Of a stretch of DNA of 64,000 bases, positions 1-10,666 are shown piece by piece. Within the stretch, counting starts at the first letter, position 1, and the number at the start of each line of letters is the position of its first letter. The notes beneath the pieces were generated by a model. That model was not told the DNA's origin. It saw only the letters and a list, made by a program, of their open reading frames with translations, and searched no databases. This DNA is from JACCZX01 sp963829995 (GTDB lineage Bacteria > Pseudomonadota > Gammaproteobacteria > Burkholderiales > Burkholderiaceae_F): positions 310,001-374,000 of the forward strand of contig CAWHKW010000022.1 in assembly GCA_963829995.1 (NCBI GenBank). The letters run 5' to 3'. Both the position numbers and the translations under genes were made by a program.

Positions 1-89
1 CGCCGCGCTTAGGCTCGACCACGTGCCAGGATTTGGAAGGGGCGGATTATCCGGGTTTTGGGTGGGGCGAGCAAGCAGAACAACGTCCG

Positions 90-1353
90 CTAACCCCCTC
101 TACGCATCATGTCGAAGAACTCGGCGTTGTTCTTCGTCGCCTTCATCTTGTCGAGCAAAAACTCCATCGCCTCGATCTCGTCCATTCCGTACAGCAGCTT
201 GCGCAGGATCCAGACCTTCTGCAGGATCTCGGGCTTCAGCAGCAGCTCCTCCTTGCGGGTGCCCGAGCGGTTGACGTTGAGCGCGGGATAAACGCGCTTC
301 TCGGCCAGCCGGCGCTCCATATGAATCTCCATATTGCCGGTGCCCTTGAACTCCTCGTAGATCACGTCGTCCATGCGTGAGCCGGTATCGATCAATGCGG
401 TGGCGATGATCGTCAGCGAACCGCCTTCTTCGATGTTGCGCGCGGCACCAAAAAACCGTTTCGGCCGCTGCAGCGCGTTGGCGTCGACGCCGCCGGTCAA
501 CACCTTGCCCGACGCCGGGATCACCGTGTTGTAGGCGCGTGCCAGGCGCGTGATCGAGTCAAGCAGGATCACCACATCCTTCTTGCTTTCCGCGAGGCGC
601 TTGGCCTTCTCGATCACCATTTCGGCGACCTGAACGTGGCGCGTTGCCGGCTCGTCGAACGTCGAAGCAACGACTTCGCCTTTCACCGAGCGCTGCATCT
701 CGGTCACTTCCTCCGGCCGCTCGTCGATCAGCAAGACGATCAGCACGATCTCCGGATAATTGGCGGCGATCGCGTGCGCCATGTGCTGCATCAACACCGT
801 CTTGCCGGATTTCGGGACTGGATACCAGCAAGCCGCGTTGTCCCTTGCCGATCGGCGCGATCAGATCGACCAATCGGCCGGTCATGTTCTCGTCGCCCTT
901 CATGTCGCGCTCGAGAATCAGCGGCTCGTCGGGAAACAGCGGCGTCAGGTTTTCGAACAGGATGCGATGCTTGGTCGAATCGGGTGCCTGGTCGTTGACC
1001 TTGTCGACCTTGACCAGCGCGAAGTAGCGTTCGCCGTCCTTCGGCGTTCTGACTTCGCCCTCGATCGAATCGCCGGTGTGCAGGTTGAAGCGCCGGATTT
1101 GCGAAGGCGAGATATAGATATCGTCGGTGCTCGCCAGGTACGAAGTCTCGGGTGAGCGCAGAAAACCAAATCCGTCCGGCAGTACTTCGAGCGTGCCGTC
1201 GCCAAAAATTTGCTCGCCTCCCTTCGCGCGCTTTTTCAGGATCGCAAACATCAACTCCTGTTTGCGCATCCGGTTGGCGTTGTCGATCTCGAGGCCGATC
1301 GCCATTTCGAGCAATTGTGAAACGTGCAGTGCTTTTAATTCTGATAAGTGCAT
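90..1353 (-). CDS. rho: Transcription termination factor Rho (one frameshift)
   Basis: Rho is the hexameric RNA-dependent ATPase that ends transcription at unstructured C-rich RNA. The first part (ATG at 1353) carries the Rho N-terminal domain and the RNA-binding cold-shock-like fold, including the segment DGFGFLRSPETSYLASTDDI. The second part carries the ATPase core, with QHMAHAIAANYPE just after the P-loop and the Q-loop/R-loop region. The two parts lie in different frames. Dropping one base from the GGG at 814-816 rebuilds SSPKSGKT, the Walker A motif, and gives about 420 residues, the family's normal length. As rho is usually essential, a sequence error is the likeliest cause. It lies downstream of trxA on the same strand. 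Confidence 0.95.
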
Positions 1354-1404
1354 AGAGTCGCTAGGGAAGAAGTGGGGCGTTGGGAGCGCGCCCGCGGGGA
1401 AGGC

Positions 1405-1427
1405 GGTGGATCGATCGTCGATCCACC
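1405..1427 (-). terminator. Perfect hairpin between trxA and rho
   Basis: GGTGGATCGA and TCGATCCACC form a perfect 10-bp stem around a 3-nt loop, just after the trxA stop and about 50 bases before the rho start. There is no clear U-run, so it may be a weak terminator, an RNA-stabilising end for trxA mRNA, or part of a rho leader involved in autoregulation. Its function is inferred from position only. Confidence 0.5.
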
Positions 1428-1438
1428 GGACTGATGGG

Positions 1439-1762
1439 TTAAAGGTTGCTGTCGATGAAAGCCGTCAGTTGGGATTTGGATAACGCGCCGACCTTGGTGC
1501 CGACCACCGCGCCGTCTTTGAACATCATCAGTGTCGGAATCCCGCGGATGCCGTATTTGGCCGGCGTTGTCTGATTTTCATCGACGTTTAACTTGGCCAC
1601 GGTGATCTTGCCCTGATACTCCTTGGACACTTCGTCCAGGATCGGCGCAATCATGCGGCACGGGCCGCACCACTCGGCCCAGTAGTCGACCAGCACCGGG
1701 CTCGCAGACTTCAAAACGTCGGCCTCGAACGCGGAGTCGCTGGTGTATTTGATGTCACTCAT
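1439..1762 (-). CDS. trxA: Thioredoxin 1
   Basis: A 107-residue cytoplasmic thioredoxin, full length for the family. It has the active-site motif WCGPC at about residues 31-35 and the cis-proline motif GIPT near residue 77. It keeps protein thiols reduced using electrons from thioredoxin reductase, and serves ribonucleotide reductase and, by family knowledge, thioredoxin-linked arsenate reductases such as the ArsC at 37.0 kb. The trxA-rho order on one strand is common in proteobacteria. The divergent 237-bp gap to the nuclease gene at 2000 should hold its promoter. Confidence 0.97.
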   Translation of the reverse strand: MSDIKYTSDSAFEADVLKSASPVLVDYWAEWCGPCRMIAPILDEVSKEYQGKITVAKLNVDENQTTPAKYGIRGIPTLMMFKDGAVVGTKVGALSKSQLTAFIDSNL

Positions 1763-1999
1763 TTGAGTCCTCTCGCTTGCGGGCGCTTACAGCGGCGCGC
1801 GGCATCAGGAAGAAAGGGAACTGAATTAAGGGGATTTGGCGGCGCTAGACCGGATTGCAAGACTGAAAAGTTGGCTAGTCAGGGATTGCAACGCGGCGCG
1901 CTTTCGCAGTCATGGTATCACTTCCGCTGCGCTTGTGAAGCCTGCCAGCCTGTTTAGCCTACCCGCGTTTAGCCTAACTACCTTGCCGCTTTTCCCTCG

Positions 2000-4723
2000 A
2001 TGCAACGCGACGCGCTTTTTGAACTACTTGCCAGCTCACCGGAAGCCGTCCGCGTAGTCACGTCGAATCGCCGTCTGGCGCGTTCGCTGAGCGCCGAGTT
2101 TGATCGATATCAGACGGAGCGCTTGCGAAAGGTCTGGGAGACGCCGCAGATTCTTCCATACACGGCGTTCATTGAGACGCTGTACGACTTGGCGCAGCAC
2201 GATCCAGATTTGCCGAGCATGCCAACACCGTTGACGGCGACACAGGAGCGTGCACTGTGGGAAGCGGTGCTTAGAGACAGCGACCTTGGAATGCTGTCAT
2301 CTGCAGCAGGTGCGGGGCTGGCGGCGAACGCATGGGCGCTCGCGCATCAGTGGAACGTAGCGGCGCAAGTGCGGCGTTACACCGCGGTGGCCGACACGCG
2401 TGTGTTTATCAGTTGGGCCGGTGAGTATTACCGGCGTGTTGAACTTGCGCGCGCTACCGATCACGCGCGTTTGCCGGACATCGTTCGAGACTATGTCGAC
2501 GCCGGCACCATCGCAGCCCCACCGCGTGTAGTGCTCGCTGGCTTCGACGAAACCACGCCGCAGCAACAACAATTGTTCGATGCATTAGTCAGTCGCGGCA
2601 CATTGTGTGAGCGGTTCGAGCCGATGCAGCATGCGGCGAAACCTCGGCGAGCCGCGTGCCTGGACGAGCACGACGAAAACGAGAGGATGGCCGACTGGGT
2701 CGCCGCCCGCCTCGCTGTAGATCCTGGCGTTCGAATCGGCATCGTCGTGCCGCAGCTGGCTTCGCGCCGGCGCTCGCTGACGGCGGCGCTCGACGCGGTG
2801 CTCGCTCCGGATCGATTACTGGCGCCGGCAAGTGCGCGGCCTTACACAGTATCGCTCGGGGGCGCCCTGTCTGATGTTGCTCTGATTGCATTCTTCCTGG
2901 GTTCGCTTCGATTGGCGCTGGGCAGCGTCCCGTTCGAAGACGCGAGTGCGGTGCTGCGTTCGCCTTACTGCGCCGGCGCAGCCAATGAGCGGGACGCGCG
3001 CGACTTGATGGATGCGCAGTTGCGTCAGCACTGCCAGCGCTCGCTCGGCTTGGAACGGATATTCGAGGCTGTGCAAGCCTCCGCGCGCGAGTGTGGCGTC
3101 GACGTTGCGCAGTTGCTCGCCGGTTTGCGCTCGTTGAGTCTTTGGCGGCGGCAACACGCGACGCGGTCACGGCGGCCATCCGAATGGGCAAGCGCTTTCG
3201 CGCAGGCGCTGCAGTCGATCAGCGCATCTTCTTCGAGCCTAGAGCGGAAGCTCGACTCGAATGAGTATCAAGCGCTCGCGCGCTGGCAGGAACTACTGGC
3301 CGCGTTTGCCGCGCTTGATCGCACAGTGGGACGAATGACAGCCGCGGCGGCGCTCAGCCAGCTGGAACGGATCGCGCACGACACGATCTTCCAGCCCGAA
3401 GGCGGTGCGCCGCCGGTGCAATTGCTGGGTGTGCTCGAAGCCAACGCGCTGACGTTCGATCACGTGTGGATCATGGGTTTGACGGCTGAAGCATGGCCGC
3501 CGTCTTCGCAGCCCGATCCATTGTTGCCAATCGAGCTGCAACGCGCAGCCGGAATGCCGGGCTCGATTGCGACCGCGGATCTGGAGCGAGCGCGGCGACA
3601 ACTGCAGCGATTGCTGCGATCGGCTCCGGAAGTGATCGTCAGTCACGCGACCGTCGACGTCGACCGGCAGATGGCGCCGAGCTCGATGATCGCCTCGGTC
3701 GACGAATGGATTGCGCCGCCACGGGCAGCACGACTGATCGATGTGATGAAACCCGCCGTGCTGACGGTTACGCGCGACGCGGTGGCGCCCCCTTGGCGCG
3801 CCACGGCTCCGCTGCGCGGCGGGGCGGCGATTTTGCAGAATCAGGCAGCGTGTCCGTTTCGCGCGTACGCAATTCATCGACTGAGCGCCAGAGCGATCGA
3901 ATCACCGCACGACGGCTTCGATTATCGCGAGCGCGGGCAGCTGGTGCACGACACGCTGGCCGCTTTCTGGGCCTCGCTGCCGGAGCCAACGCGCGACGCG
4001 CTGGCAGCAACGCCGGAGGTGCAGCGGCAGAAGCTGCTACGCGCTGCGGCGGATACGGCGCAGCTGCGGTTGCAACGACGGCGCGGTACCTTCTCCGCTG
4101 CGTTGACCGAGCTCGAGTCAGCGCGTCTGGTGCGCGTGATTGAGCAATGGTTGCTTTACGAGATCGCGACTCGCTCTGCATTCCGCGTGGTTGCAATCGA
4201 AGATGCGCGAACGATGCAGGTAGGCCCGTTGACGGTCACTGGGCGTCTGGACCGGGTTGACGAGACTGCGACCGGTTCACGCGTCGTGATCGATTACAAG
4301 ACGGGCGGAGCAAAGAACCCGGGCTGGCTCGAAGCCCGGCCCGACGAGCCGCAGCTGCCTCTGTATCTGACGGCAACGGAGCCGGCGGCGCAGGCCATTG
4401 CCCTGGCCCGAGTGAGGACCGGCGACGTTGGTTTCAGTGCGCTGGCGGCCGACCCGGATTTGTTGCCCGGCCGTTCCAATCTCCAGTGGAAAGGCCAGCA
4501 CCCAACTTGGAGTGCGCTGGTCGATCATTGGTCAAACGTTCTTCAGCGCCTCGCGATGCAGTTCGCTGTCGGTGACGCGGCAGTCGATCCCAAGCGATTG
4601 CCGCAGACGTGCCGTTACTGCGATCTGCCGACGCTGTGCCGGATCAACGAGCGTGGGGGCACCGTGACGGCTGGCGCGGCCGACGATGACGACGGCACGC
4701 CGTGGGTGCGAGATGACGAATAA
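2000..4723 (+). CDS. AddB-like PD-(D/E)XK nuclease, DNA repair
   Basis: A 907-residue protein of the AddB-like repair family, which in betaproteobacteria is paired with an AddA-like helicase. The N-terminal two-thirds resembles an inactivated helicase fold (start MQRDALFELLASS, then TSNRRLARSL). The C-terminal nuclease domain shows LDRVDE and the catalytic VIDYKTG, followed by QLPLY. A cysteine in QNQAACPFRAY together with TCRYCDLPTLC near the end matches the iron-sulfur staple of AddB-type nucleases. The gene overlaps the helicase gene by 11 bases, so the pair is translationally coupled. Likely role: processing double-strand DNA ends for RecA recombination. Gene naming varies, so no symbol is given. 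Confidence 0.88.
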   Translation: MQRDALFELLASSPEAVRVVTSNRRLARSLSAEFDRYQTERLRKVWETPQILPYTAFIETLYDLAQHDPDLPSMPTPLTATQERALWEAVLRDSDLGMLSSAAGAGLAANAWALAHQWNVAAQVRRYTAVADTRVFISWAGEYYRRVELARATDHARLPDIVRDYVDAGTIAAPPRVVLAGFDETTPQQQQLFDALVSRGTLCERFEPMQHAAKPRRAACLDEHDENERMADWVAARLAVDPGVRIGIVVPQLASRRRSLTAALDAVLAPDRLLAPASARPYTVSLGGALSDVALIAFFLGSLRLALGSVPFEDASAVLRSPYCAGAANERDARDLMDAQLRQHCQRSLGLERIFEAVQASARECGVDVAQLLAGLRSLSLWRRQHATRSRRPSEWASAFAQALQSISASSSSLERKLDSNEYQALARWQELLAAFAALDRTVGRMTAAAALSQLERIAHDTIFQPEGGAPPVQLLGVLEANALTFDHVWIMGLTAEAWPPSSQPDPLLPIELQRAAGMPGSIATADLERARRQLQRLLRSAPEVIVSHATVDVDRQMAPSSMIASVDEWIAPPRAARLIDVMKPAVLTVTRDAVAPPWRATAPLRGGAAILQNQAACPFRAYAIHRLSARAIESPHDGFDYRERGQLVHDTLAAFWASLPEPTRDALAATPEVQRQKLLRAAADTAQLRLQRRRGTFSAALTELESARLVRVIEQWLLYEIATRSAFRVVAIEDARTMQVGPLTVTGRLDRVDETATGSRVVIDYKTGGAKNPGWLEARPDEPQLPLYLTATEPAAQAIALARVRTGDVGFSALAADPDLLPGRSNLQWKGQHPTWSALVDHWSNVLQRLAMQFAVGDAAVDPKRLPQTCRYCDLPTLCRINERGGTVTAGAADDDDGTPWVRDDE

Positions 4724-7700
4724 GGAGCCGCTTCGCAACGACGCGCAGTTGCCGCTGCCGCTGCGAATCGACGCGCCGCTTGACACATCGCGCGAGGTGC
4801 CTGTCGATGCGGCGATGTTGGACGACGACACGGCCGCACGCGCAGCCGCGCTCGACACCGGCCAGAGTTTCATCGTCCGAGCGCCGGCAGGGTCAGGCAA
4901 GACGGAGCTGCTGACGCAACGCGTGCTGGCGTTGCTGGCGCGAGCCGACGCGCCCGAGGAAGTTGTCGCGATCACGTTCACTCGCAAGGCGGCCGCCGAG
5001 ATGAAAGACCGGCTGCTGGAGGCGCTTGCGCACGCGTCCGCTGCGGCTGGCGGTGAGGCCAAGTCACAGAAGCCGCACCACGCGCGGACGGCGCAGCTTG
5101 CACGGGAGGTCGCAGTGCGCGACCGCGACCTCGGTTGGCAGCTGGCCGCCAATCCAGCACGGCTCAGAGTGCAGACGATCGACGCGCTTGCGTTGTGGGT
5201 GGCCCGGCAGCTGCCGATCACGACACGCTTTGCTGCCATTACGCAAGTGACGGAGCGCGCCGAACCGCTGTACGACGCAGCGGCCCACGCCACTTTGGCG
5301 CTGATCGACAGCACCGAAGCGCAGGATCGCGGGCCCGCGCAACATATCGCGCGACTGCTGACGCATCTCGACAACGACTGGCCGCGCGCGCATCGGCTGC
5401 TCAGCGGAATGCTTGCGCGGCGCGACCAGTGGCTGCGCCACGTCGGGCAGCTCGATCGTGCCGCGCTCGAGGCGCCGATGCAGAACGAGTGTTCGCTGCA
5501 AATTGAGCGTGTGTGCGAAGCCTTGATTGGGGTGGACGCCGACGAGTTAGTCGCGCTGGCGCGGTATGCGGCAGGCAACTTGCCGAACGATTCACGCTTA
5601 TCTCCCTGCGCCGATCTCGACGGTCTGCCGGAAGCAAGCTTCCAGCGGCTCGATGCCTGGCGTGCGCTGGCGGCGCTGCTTCTGACAAACGACGGCAACT
5701 GGCGTACCAGATTCAGCAAGCTGGAAGGCTTCCCATCATTCGCCGCCGCTGCTCCGTTCAAGCAACGCATCGTTACTCTGACCGACGGCCTACGATCGAA
5801 CGAACCGCTTCGTCAAGCGTTGCATGGGCTGCGTGACCTGCCGGCGCCGCATTTCACCCCGGCTCAATGGAGGGTACTCGAGTCGATCGTTGCGTTGCTG
5901 CCGCGTGCCGCTGTCGAGCTGCTGCTCGTATTCGACGACACGGGCGAGAGCGACTTCGTGCACGTGACGCGAGCGGCAGTCGACGCGCTGCGTGAGGACG
6001 CGCATGGTGTGAACGACGGAGGCGACATAGCGCACGCCATCGACGCGCGCATCCGTCATCTCCTGATCGACGAGTTCCAGGATACGTCGATCACCCAGTA
6101 CGAACTGATCGAACGACTGGTCGCCGACTGGCGAACGGGTGACGGGCGGACGGTCTTTATCGTCGGTGATCCGATGCAATCGATTTATCGCTTCCGCGAG
6201 GCAGAGGTGGGGTTGTTCCTGCGTGCGTGGAACACGGGCGTGGCGCGCTTGCCGTTGCAACGCTTGCAGCTGACGCGCAACTTCCGGTCGCAACAGCGGC
6301 TGGTCGAATGGGCGAACTCCGCGTTTGTTCGAGTGCTGCCTGGCGATAGCGACATCGCGACCGGAAGTGTCGCGTTCGAGTCGTCAGTCGCAGATCAGGC
6401 GTCCGATGTATCGCATCCGGAAGCGGTGACCTTCAACGCGCTGATCGACGGCTCACCCGTCGACGAAGCCAGGCGCGTTGTTGAGATCGTGCGGCGCATG
6501 CAGGCTGACGATCCGGCGGCATCGATCGCACTGTTGGTGCGCGCGCGCACGCATCTGACGCAGATCGTGCCGGCGCTGCGCGAAGCAGCGCTGCGGTTCA
6601 CCGCCGTCGAACTCGAGCTCTTGCTCGCACGCCCTCTGATCGGCGATCTGCTCGCGTTGACGCGCGCGCTCGAGCACCGCGCTGACAGGGTTGCGTGGCT
6701 GGCCGTGCTGCGCGCGCCGTGGTGCGGTTTGACGTTGTCGGACCTTTCTGCGCTGGTTGAAGGGTCGCTCGGTACGACGATCTGGCAACTGGTGTGCGAC
6801 CCGTCGCGTCGATCGCAATTGTCGACGGACGGGCAGCAACGTTTGGCGCGCGTTGTACCGGTGCTCGCACGGGCGCTGGAGTTGCACGGCCGAAGCCTGG
6901 TTGCGGAGCGGGTTCGCGAAACCTGGTGGCTGCTCGGCGGCCCTGCGTGCGTGTCGAACGATGCCGATCGTGCCGACGCGCAGTCTTTCTTCAGTCACTT
7001 GATGCAGCACGAGGAGCGAAGCCGCGGAGTGACCGATGTCGCTGCATTCGAGGCATCGCTGGTGCGCCTGTATGCAGCGTCCGATGTGAATGCGAGTGGC
7101 GGGCTGCAGGTGATGACAATTCACAAGGCCAAAGGCCTCGAGTTCGATTACGTGATCGTTCCCGGCGTTGGATCGGGTGCCGCCCAGTGACAACGCGCAG
7201 CTGATGCAGTGGCTCGAGCGCCCAGCCGAGTTGGGCCCGGCCGAGTTACTGCTCAGCCCGATCTATCCGCCGGATGCCGATAAGAAAGACGATTCGATCT
7301 ACTGCTGGATCGAGCGACTTCAACTAAAGCGGCAGGTGCACGAAGACGAGCGCCTGCTGTACGTCGCGGCGACGCGCGCCCGCAAACAATTGCAATGGCT
7401 GGCCTGCCTTCCCAGCGTGGATGGCGATCTTTCCGCTCCACGCGAGAACTCGCTGCTGCAGCGACTCTGGCCGGCGGTGGAAGACGAATGCAGACGTGCA
7501 TTTTCCGCGCGCGTTACCAGCGCCAGGCGGCGTCGCACCGGTTGTGCAACCCGTGACGTACGACCAGTCGCTGCGAAGACTATCGGCCGATTGGACTTTT
7601 CCGATTACTCCGCCAGCGGTCCGCTGGCACGCCGACACACCGTCAGTCGCCGAGGAGACGATTGAATTTTCGTGGGCTGGCGAAACCGCGCGCCGCATCG

Positions 7701-8206
7701 GAATGGTGGTGCATCGCTGGCTGCAGCGCATCGGCGAAGACTCGTTGAGTGGCTGGAACGCCGAGCGGGTGCACGCGATCGCACCGCGTATCGAGCGCGA
7801 GCTTGCTGCAGCAGGAATCGGTGGTGGCGAGCTGAGTGCAGCGCGCAGCCGCGTCGCGCAAGCGCTGACCAGTGCATTGTCCGACACACATGCGAAGTGG
7901 CTGTTGGGACCGCACAAAGACGCACGCAGCGAGCTTAGATTGACGGTCCGCACGGAAGGTGGCGCGAAACGCCTCGTGCTCGACCGCACGTTTGTCGATG
8001 ATCAAGGGGTGCGCTGGATCATCGACTACAAAACCGGCACGCACGAAGGGGCCGATGTAGAAGCCTTTCTGGACCGTGAACGCCTGCGTTATTCGGGCCA
8101 GTTGGAGCTGTACGCGCAAGCCCTAGGCGGCGCAGCTCAACTCGGACTCTATTTCCCGTTGCTAAACGGCTGGCGCGCCTGGAAGAGCAAAAGCGGCGAG
8201 GGTTAG
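4713..8206 (+). CDS. AddA-like UvrD helicase/nuclease (two frameshifts)
   Basis: An SF1A helicase with a C-terminal nuclease domain, the partner of the upstream AddB-like protein in DNA end resection. Motifs in order are Walker A APAGSGKTELL, ITFTRKAAAEM, DEFQDTS, VGDPMQSIYRFR, LTRNFRSQQRL, TIHKAKGLEFDY, YVAATRARKQL, and finally the nuclease motif WIIDYKTG. The frame is lost near 7168-7171 (GG) and at 7501-7504 (TTTT). Removing one base at each joins three segments into about 1163 residues, normal for the family. The ATG at 4713 overlapping the previous stop is the favoured start. An ATG at 4686 is possible but lies deeper in the upstream gene. Confidence 0.9.
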
Positions 8207-8215
8207 GGGGAGCTC

Positions 8216-8240
8216 CAAGAGGGGGCTTCACCCCCTCTTG
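8216..8240. terminator. GC-rich perfect hairpin after the helicase gene
   Basis: CAAGAGGGGG and CCCCCTCTTG form a perfect 10-bp stem with a 5-nt loop. It begins 10 bases after the helicase stop and lies between that gene and the convergent 4.5S RNA gene, so it could end transcripts from both sides. No U-run follows on either strand. Confidence 0.55.
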
Positions 8241-8288
8241 CATCTTCAATGGAGCCAAGGGCTCGCTTTTCCGCCTGCGGCGGAAAAG

Positions 8289-8382
8289 GCGAGCCTGAAC
8301 CTCGGCACCTGTGGCACTCCGCTGTGGCTGCTTCGTTCCCGACCTGACCAGGTTCACGGCACCCCAGTGCGAGGGGGCCCGC
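8289..8382 (-). ncRNA. ffs: 4.5S RNA of the signal recognition particle (small bacterial type)
   Basis: On the minus strand the sequence contains the conserved SRP domain IV core: CCTGGTCAGGTCGGGAACG followed by AAGCAGCCACAG. The ends GCGGGCC and GGCTCGC pair to close the rod (one G-U pair), giving a molecule of about 94 nt. The RNA binds Ffh and targets nascent membrane proteins. A TATCAT element just upstream on the minus strand could be its -10 box. Beyond the 3' end a second near-perfect inverted repeat with four-base A/T tracts (about 8260-8295) may act as terminator. A location next to dnaX is seen in many bacteria. The exact ends are estimates. Confidence 0.92.
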
Positions 8383-8427
8383 CGCCGCGGATGATACGCG
8401 GCTGATGGTTTCGATTCTTGTAATGTC

Positions 8428-8957
8428 ATGGCCATGAGCGTTTCGATTCGAGCTGCACGCCAAAGCGACGTCGCCATCCTGCATGGGCTGATTCGCGGGC
8501 TGGCGGAATACGAGAAGCTCGCTGCGCAAGTCGTTGGCACAGCCCAGGATTTGCGGCGCGAGTTGTTCAGCGAGCGGCCCGTGATCGAAGCGGTTATCGC
8601 GTGGGATGGACGAAAGCGCAGGCGGCGAAAGCGCGCTCGGCTTTGCGCTTTACTTTCACAATTATTCGACGTTTCTCGCGCGCCGCGGCCTTTACCTCGA
8701 AGATCTTTTTGTCGTACCCGAGGCGCGCGGCCGCGGCATTGGCAAGGCGCTCATTCGTCATTGCGCACGCGTCGCGGCTGAGCGCGGGTGCGGCCGGTTC
8801 GAATGGGCAGTGCTCGACTGGAATCAGCCCGCGATCGAGTTTCTATCAGTCAATCGGCGCCACGATCCTGCCCGAGTGGCAGCTCTGTCGCCTTAGCGGC
8901 GATGCGCTGCATCGATTTGCAGCGCTGTCGATGCCCGCCGCGCCCTCACAGCCGTAA
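8428..8957 (+). CDS. GNAT-family N-acetyltransferase (two frameshifts)
   Basis: A small acetyl-CoA-dependent acetyltransferase of the GNAT fold, resembling the YhdJ/diamine-acetyltransferase-like subgroup. The N-terminal part (SIRAARQSDVAILHGLIRGL, then LAEYEKL) and the core acetyl-CoA site (LYLEDLFVVPEARGRGIGKA) are clear, and the C-terminal YQSIGATILPEW strand completes the fold. Frame shifts occur at the GGG at 8603-8605 and the TTT at 8840-8842. Deleting one base at each gives about 175 residues, the normal length. The substrate cannot be told from sequence. The start may also be the ATG at 8434. The gene ends 9 bases before dnaX. Confidence 0.82.
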
Positions 8958-8966
8958 AATCTCCGC

Positions 8967-10601
8967 ATGTCGTACCAGGTGCTCGCCCGCAAGTATCGCC
9001 CGCGCGATTTTTCGACTCTGGTCGGGCAGGAACACGTGGTACGTGCGCTAACTCATGCGCTGACCGAGAACCGGCTGCATCACGCCTATCTGTTCACCGG
9101 CACACGCGGCGTCGGCAAGACGACGCTGGCGCGAATTCTCGCGAAAGCACTGAACTGCGTCGGCCCGGACGGCAAAGGCGGGATCACCGCGACACCGTGC
9201 AATGTATGCGAGCCATGCACTGCGATCGATGCCGGCCGCTTCGTCGATTACATCGAGATGGACGCAGCGAGCAACCGCGGCGTCGACGAGATGGTGCAGC
9301 TGCTGGAGCGCGCGATGTACGCACCGAGCAGTGCACGCTTCAAGGTCTACATGATCGATGAGGTGCACCAGCTTTCATCGCATGCATTCAACGCAATGCT
9401 GAAGACGCTCGAAGAGCCGCCCGAGTACGTCAAATTCATTCTCGCGACGACCGATCCGCAGAAAGTGCCGGTGACCGTGCTCTCGCGCTGCTTGCAGTTC
9501 AACTTGAAACAGATGACGCCGGCAGCCATTGCCGGGCATATGGCTGAAATACTATCGGCGGAAAAAATCGAAGCGGAACCGCCGGCGCTGCGGGCGCTGG
9601 CGCATGCGGCGCGCGGCAGCATGCGCGACGGTCTGTCCCTGCTCGATCAGGCGATCGCGTATTCCGGCGGCACGATCACGCTCGACGCAGTGCGCGCGAT
9701 GTTGGGAGCGATCGATCAAGGCACGCTGATTAAGCTTCTCGATGCGATCGCCGCGCGAGACGCGGCTCAGTTTCTGGCGATTGCCGATCAAATGAACGAG
9801 CGCAGTGCGTCCTTCGCGCAGGCGATGCGAGACCTGGCGAGCTTGCTGCACAGAATCGCGTTGATCCAGCAAGTGCCGAACGCCGCCGACGATGAAGTCG
9901 ATGCCGACGAATTACGGCGTCTGGCATCGACGTTCGCAGCCGACGAACTTCAGTTGTTCTATCAAATTGCATTGCATGGGCGCAACGAAATGCATCTGGC
10001 GCCTGACGAATATGCCGGCTTCACGATGGCGCTGATGCGCATGCTGGCTTTTGCACCCGCCGAAACGCTCCCGGTGCGCGGTGCAACGGCGTCTAGCCCC
10101 GCCGCGCCTGCACGCGCGACCGCGCCGGCGCGTGAAATGAAGGTGGACGCGAAGGTCGCAGTGCAACCGTTGCCCAGTGCGCCTGCCACCGCGATTGTGC
10201 AGTTCGATGGCGACTGGACGGGTCTCGTTTCGCAGCTGAAAGTTTCGGGCCTGGTCCGCGAGCTCGCGCAGCGAAGCGAGCTGATCTCGCACGAAGGCGA
10301 TCGTCTGAAACTGCGCGTTCCGTTGAAGACGCTGCTCGATGCGGGTGCATTGCAGAAGCTGCAGGCGGCGGTGAGTGATGCGTTGGGCCGCCCGATACGC
10401 CTCGCTGCAGAGGTCGGCAACACGGTCGGACCCACCTCGGCGGGAATCGCAGACCAGGCGCGCGCCGAGCGACAGCGACAGGCCGAGGAGTCGATTTATG
10501 CCGATCCCTTCGTGCGAGAATTGATCGAGAACTTCGGCGCGCAGGTTGACCCAGGGTCGATTCGTCCACGCAGCGATAACGACACGGAAAAGACGTCATG
10601 A
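8967..10601 (+). CDS. dnaX: DNA polymerase III subunits gamma/tau
   Basis: The clamp-loader ATPase subunit of the replicative polymerase, 544 residues. It begins MSYQVLARKYRPRDFSTLVG and has Walker A GTRGVGKTT, the zinc-binding cysteine group (CVGPDGKGGITATPC, then CNVCEPC), Walker B-like VYMIDEVHQL and the sensor/SRC-type motif TVLSRCLQF. The C-terminal third is Ala/Pro-rich and then carries a tau-like domain, which binds polymerase and helicase in well-studied species. I saw no clear A-rich slippery heptamer, so gamma production by frameshifting is not indicated. It forms a replication/repair group with ybaB and recR, as in many bacteria. Confidence 0.97.
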   Translation: MSYQVLARKYRPRDFSTLVGQEHVVRALTHALTENRLHHAYLFTGTRGVGKTTLARILAKALNCVGPDGKGGITATPCNVCEPCTAIDAGRFVDYIEMDAASNRGVDEMVQLLERAMYAPSSARFKVYMIDEVHQLSSHAFNAMLKTLEEPPEYVKFILATTDPQKVPVTVLSRCLQFNLKQMTPAAIAGHMAEILSAEKIEAEPPALRALAHAARGSMRDGLSLLDQAIAYSGGTITLDAVRAMLGAIDQGTLIKLLDAIAARDAAQFLAIADQMNERSASFAQAMRDLASLLHRIALIQQVPNAADDEVDADELRRLASTFAADELQLFYQIALHGRNEMHLAPDEYAGFTMALMRMLAFAPAETLPVRGATASSPAAPARATAPAREMKVDAKVAVQPLPSAPATAIVQFDGDWTGLVSQLKVSGLVRELAQRSELISHEGDRLKLRVPLKTLLDAGALQKLQAAVSDALGRPIRLAAEVGNTVGPTSAGIADQARAERQRQAEESIYADPFVRELIENFGAQVDPGSIRPRSDNDTEKTS

Positions 10602-10666
10602 CTTGCGACTTACCCCTGCGCACGGGGCGAGCGAAGCCGTGCAATCCAATGTACTGAGAGGCCAGC

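Noticed and set aside
4532..5770. A 412-residue Ser/Ala-rich frame opposite the AddAB-like genes
   Set aside because: Low-complexity composition typical of the antisense of GC-rich genes; no domain.
8967..10601. Programmed frameshift in dnaX
   Set aside because: No A-rich slippery heptamer with a downstream hairpin was found.
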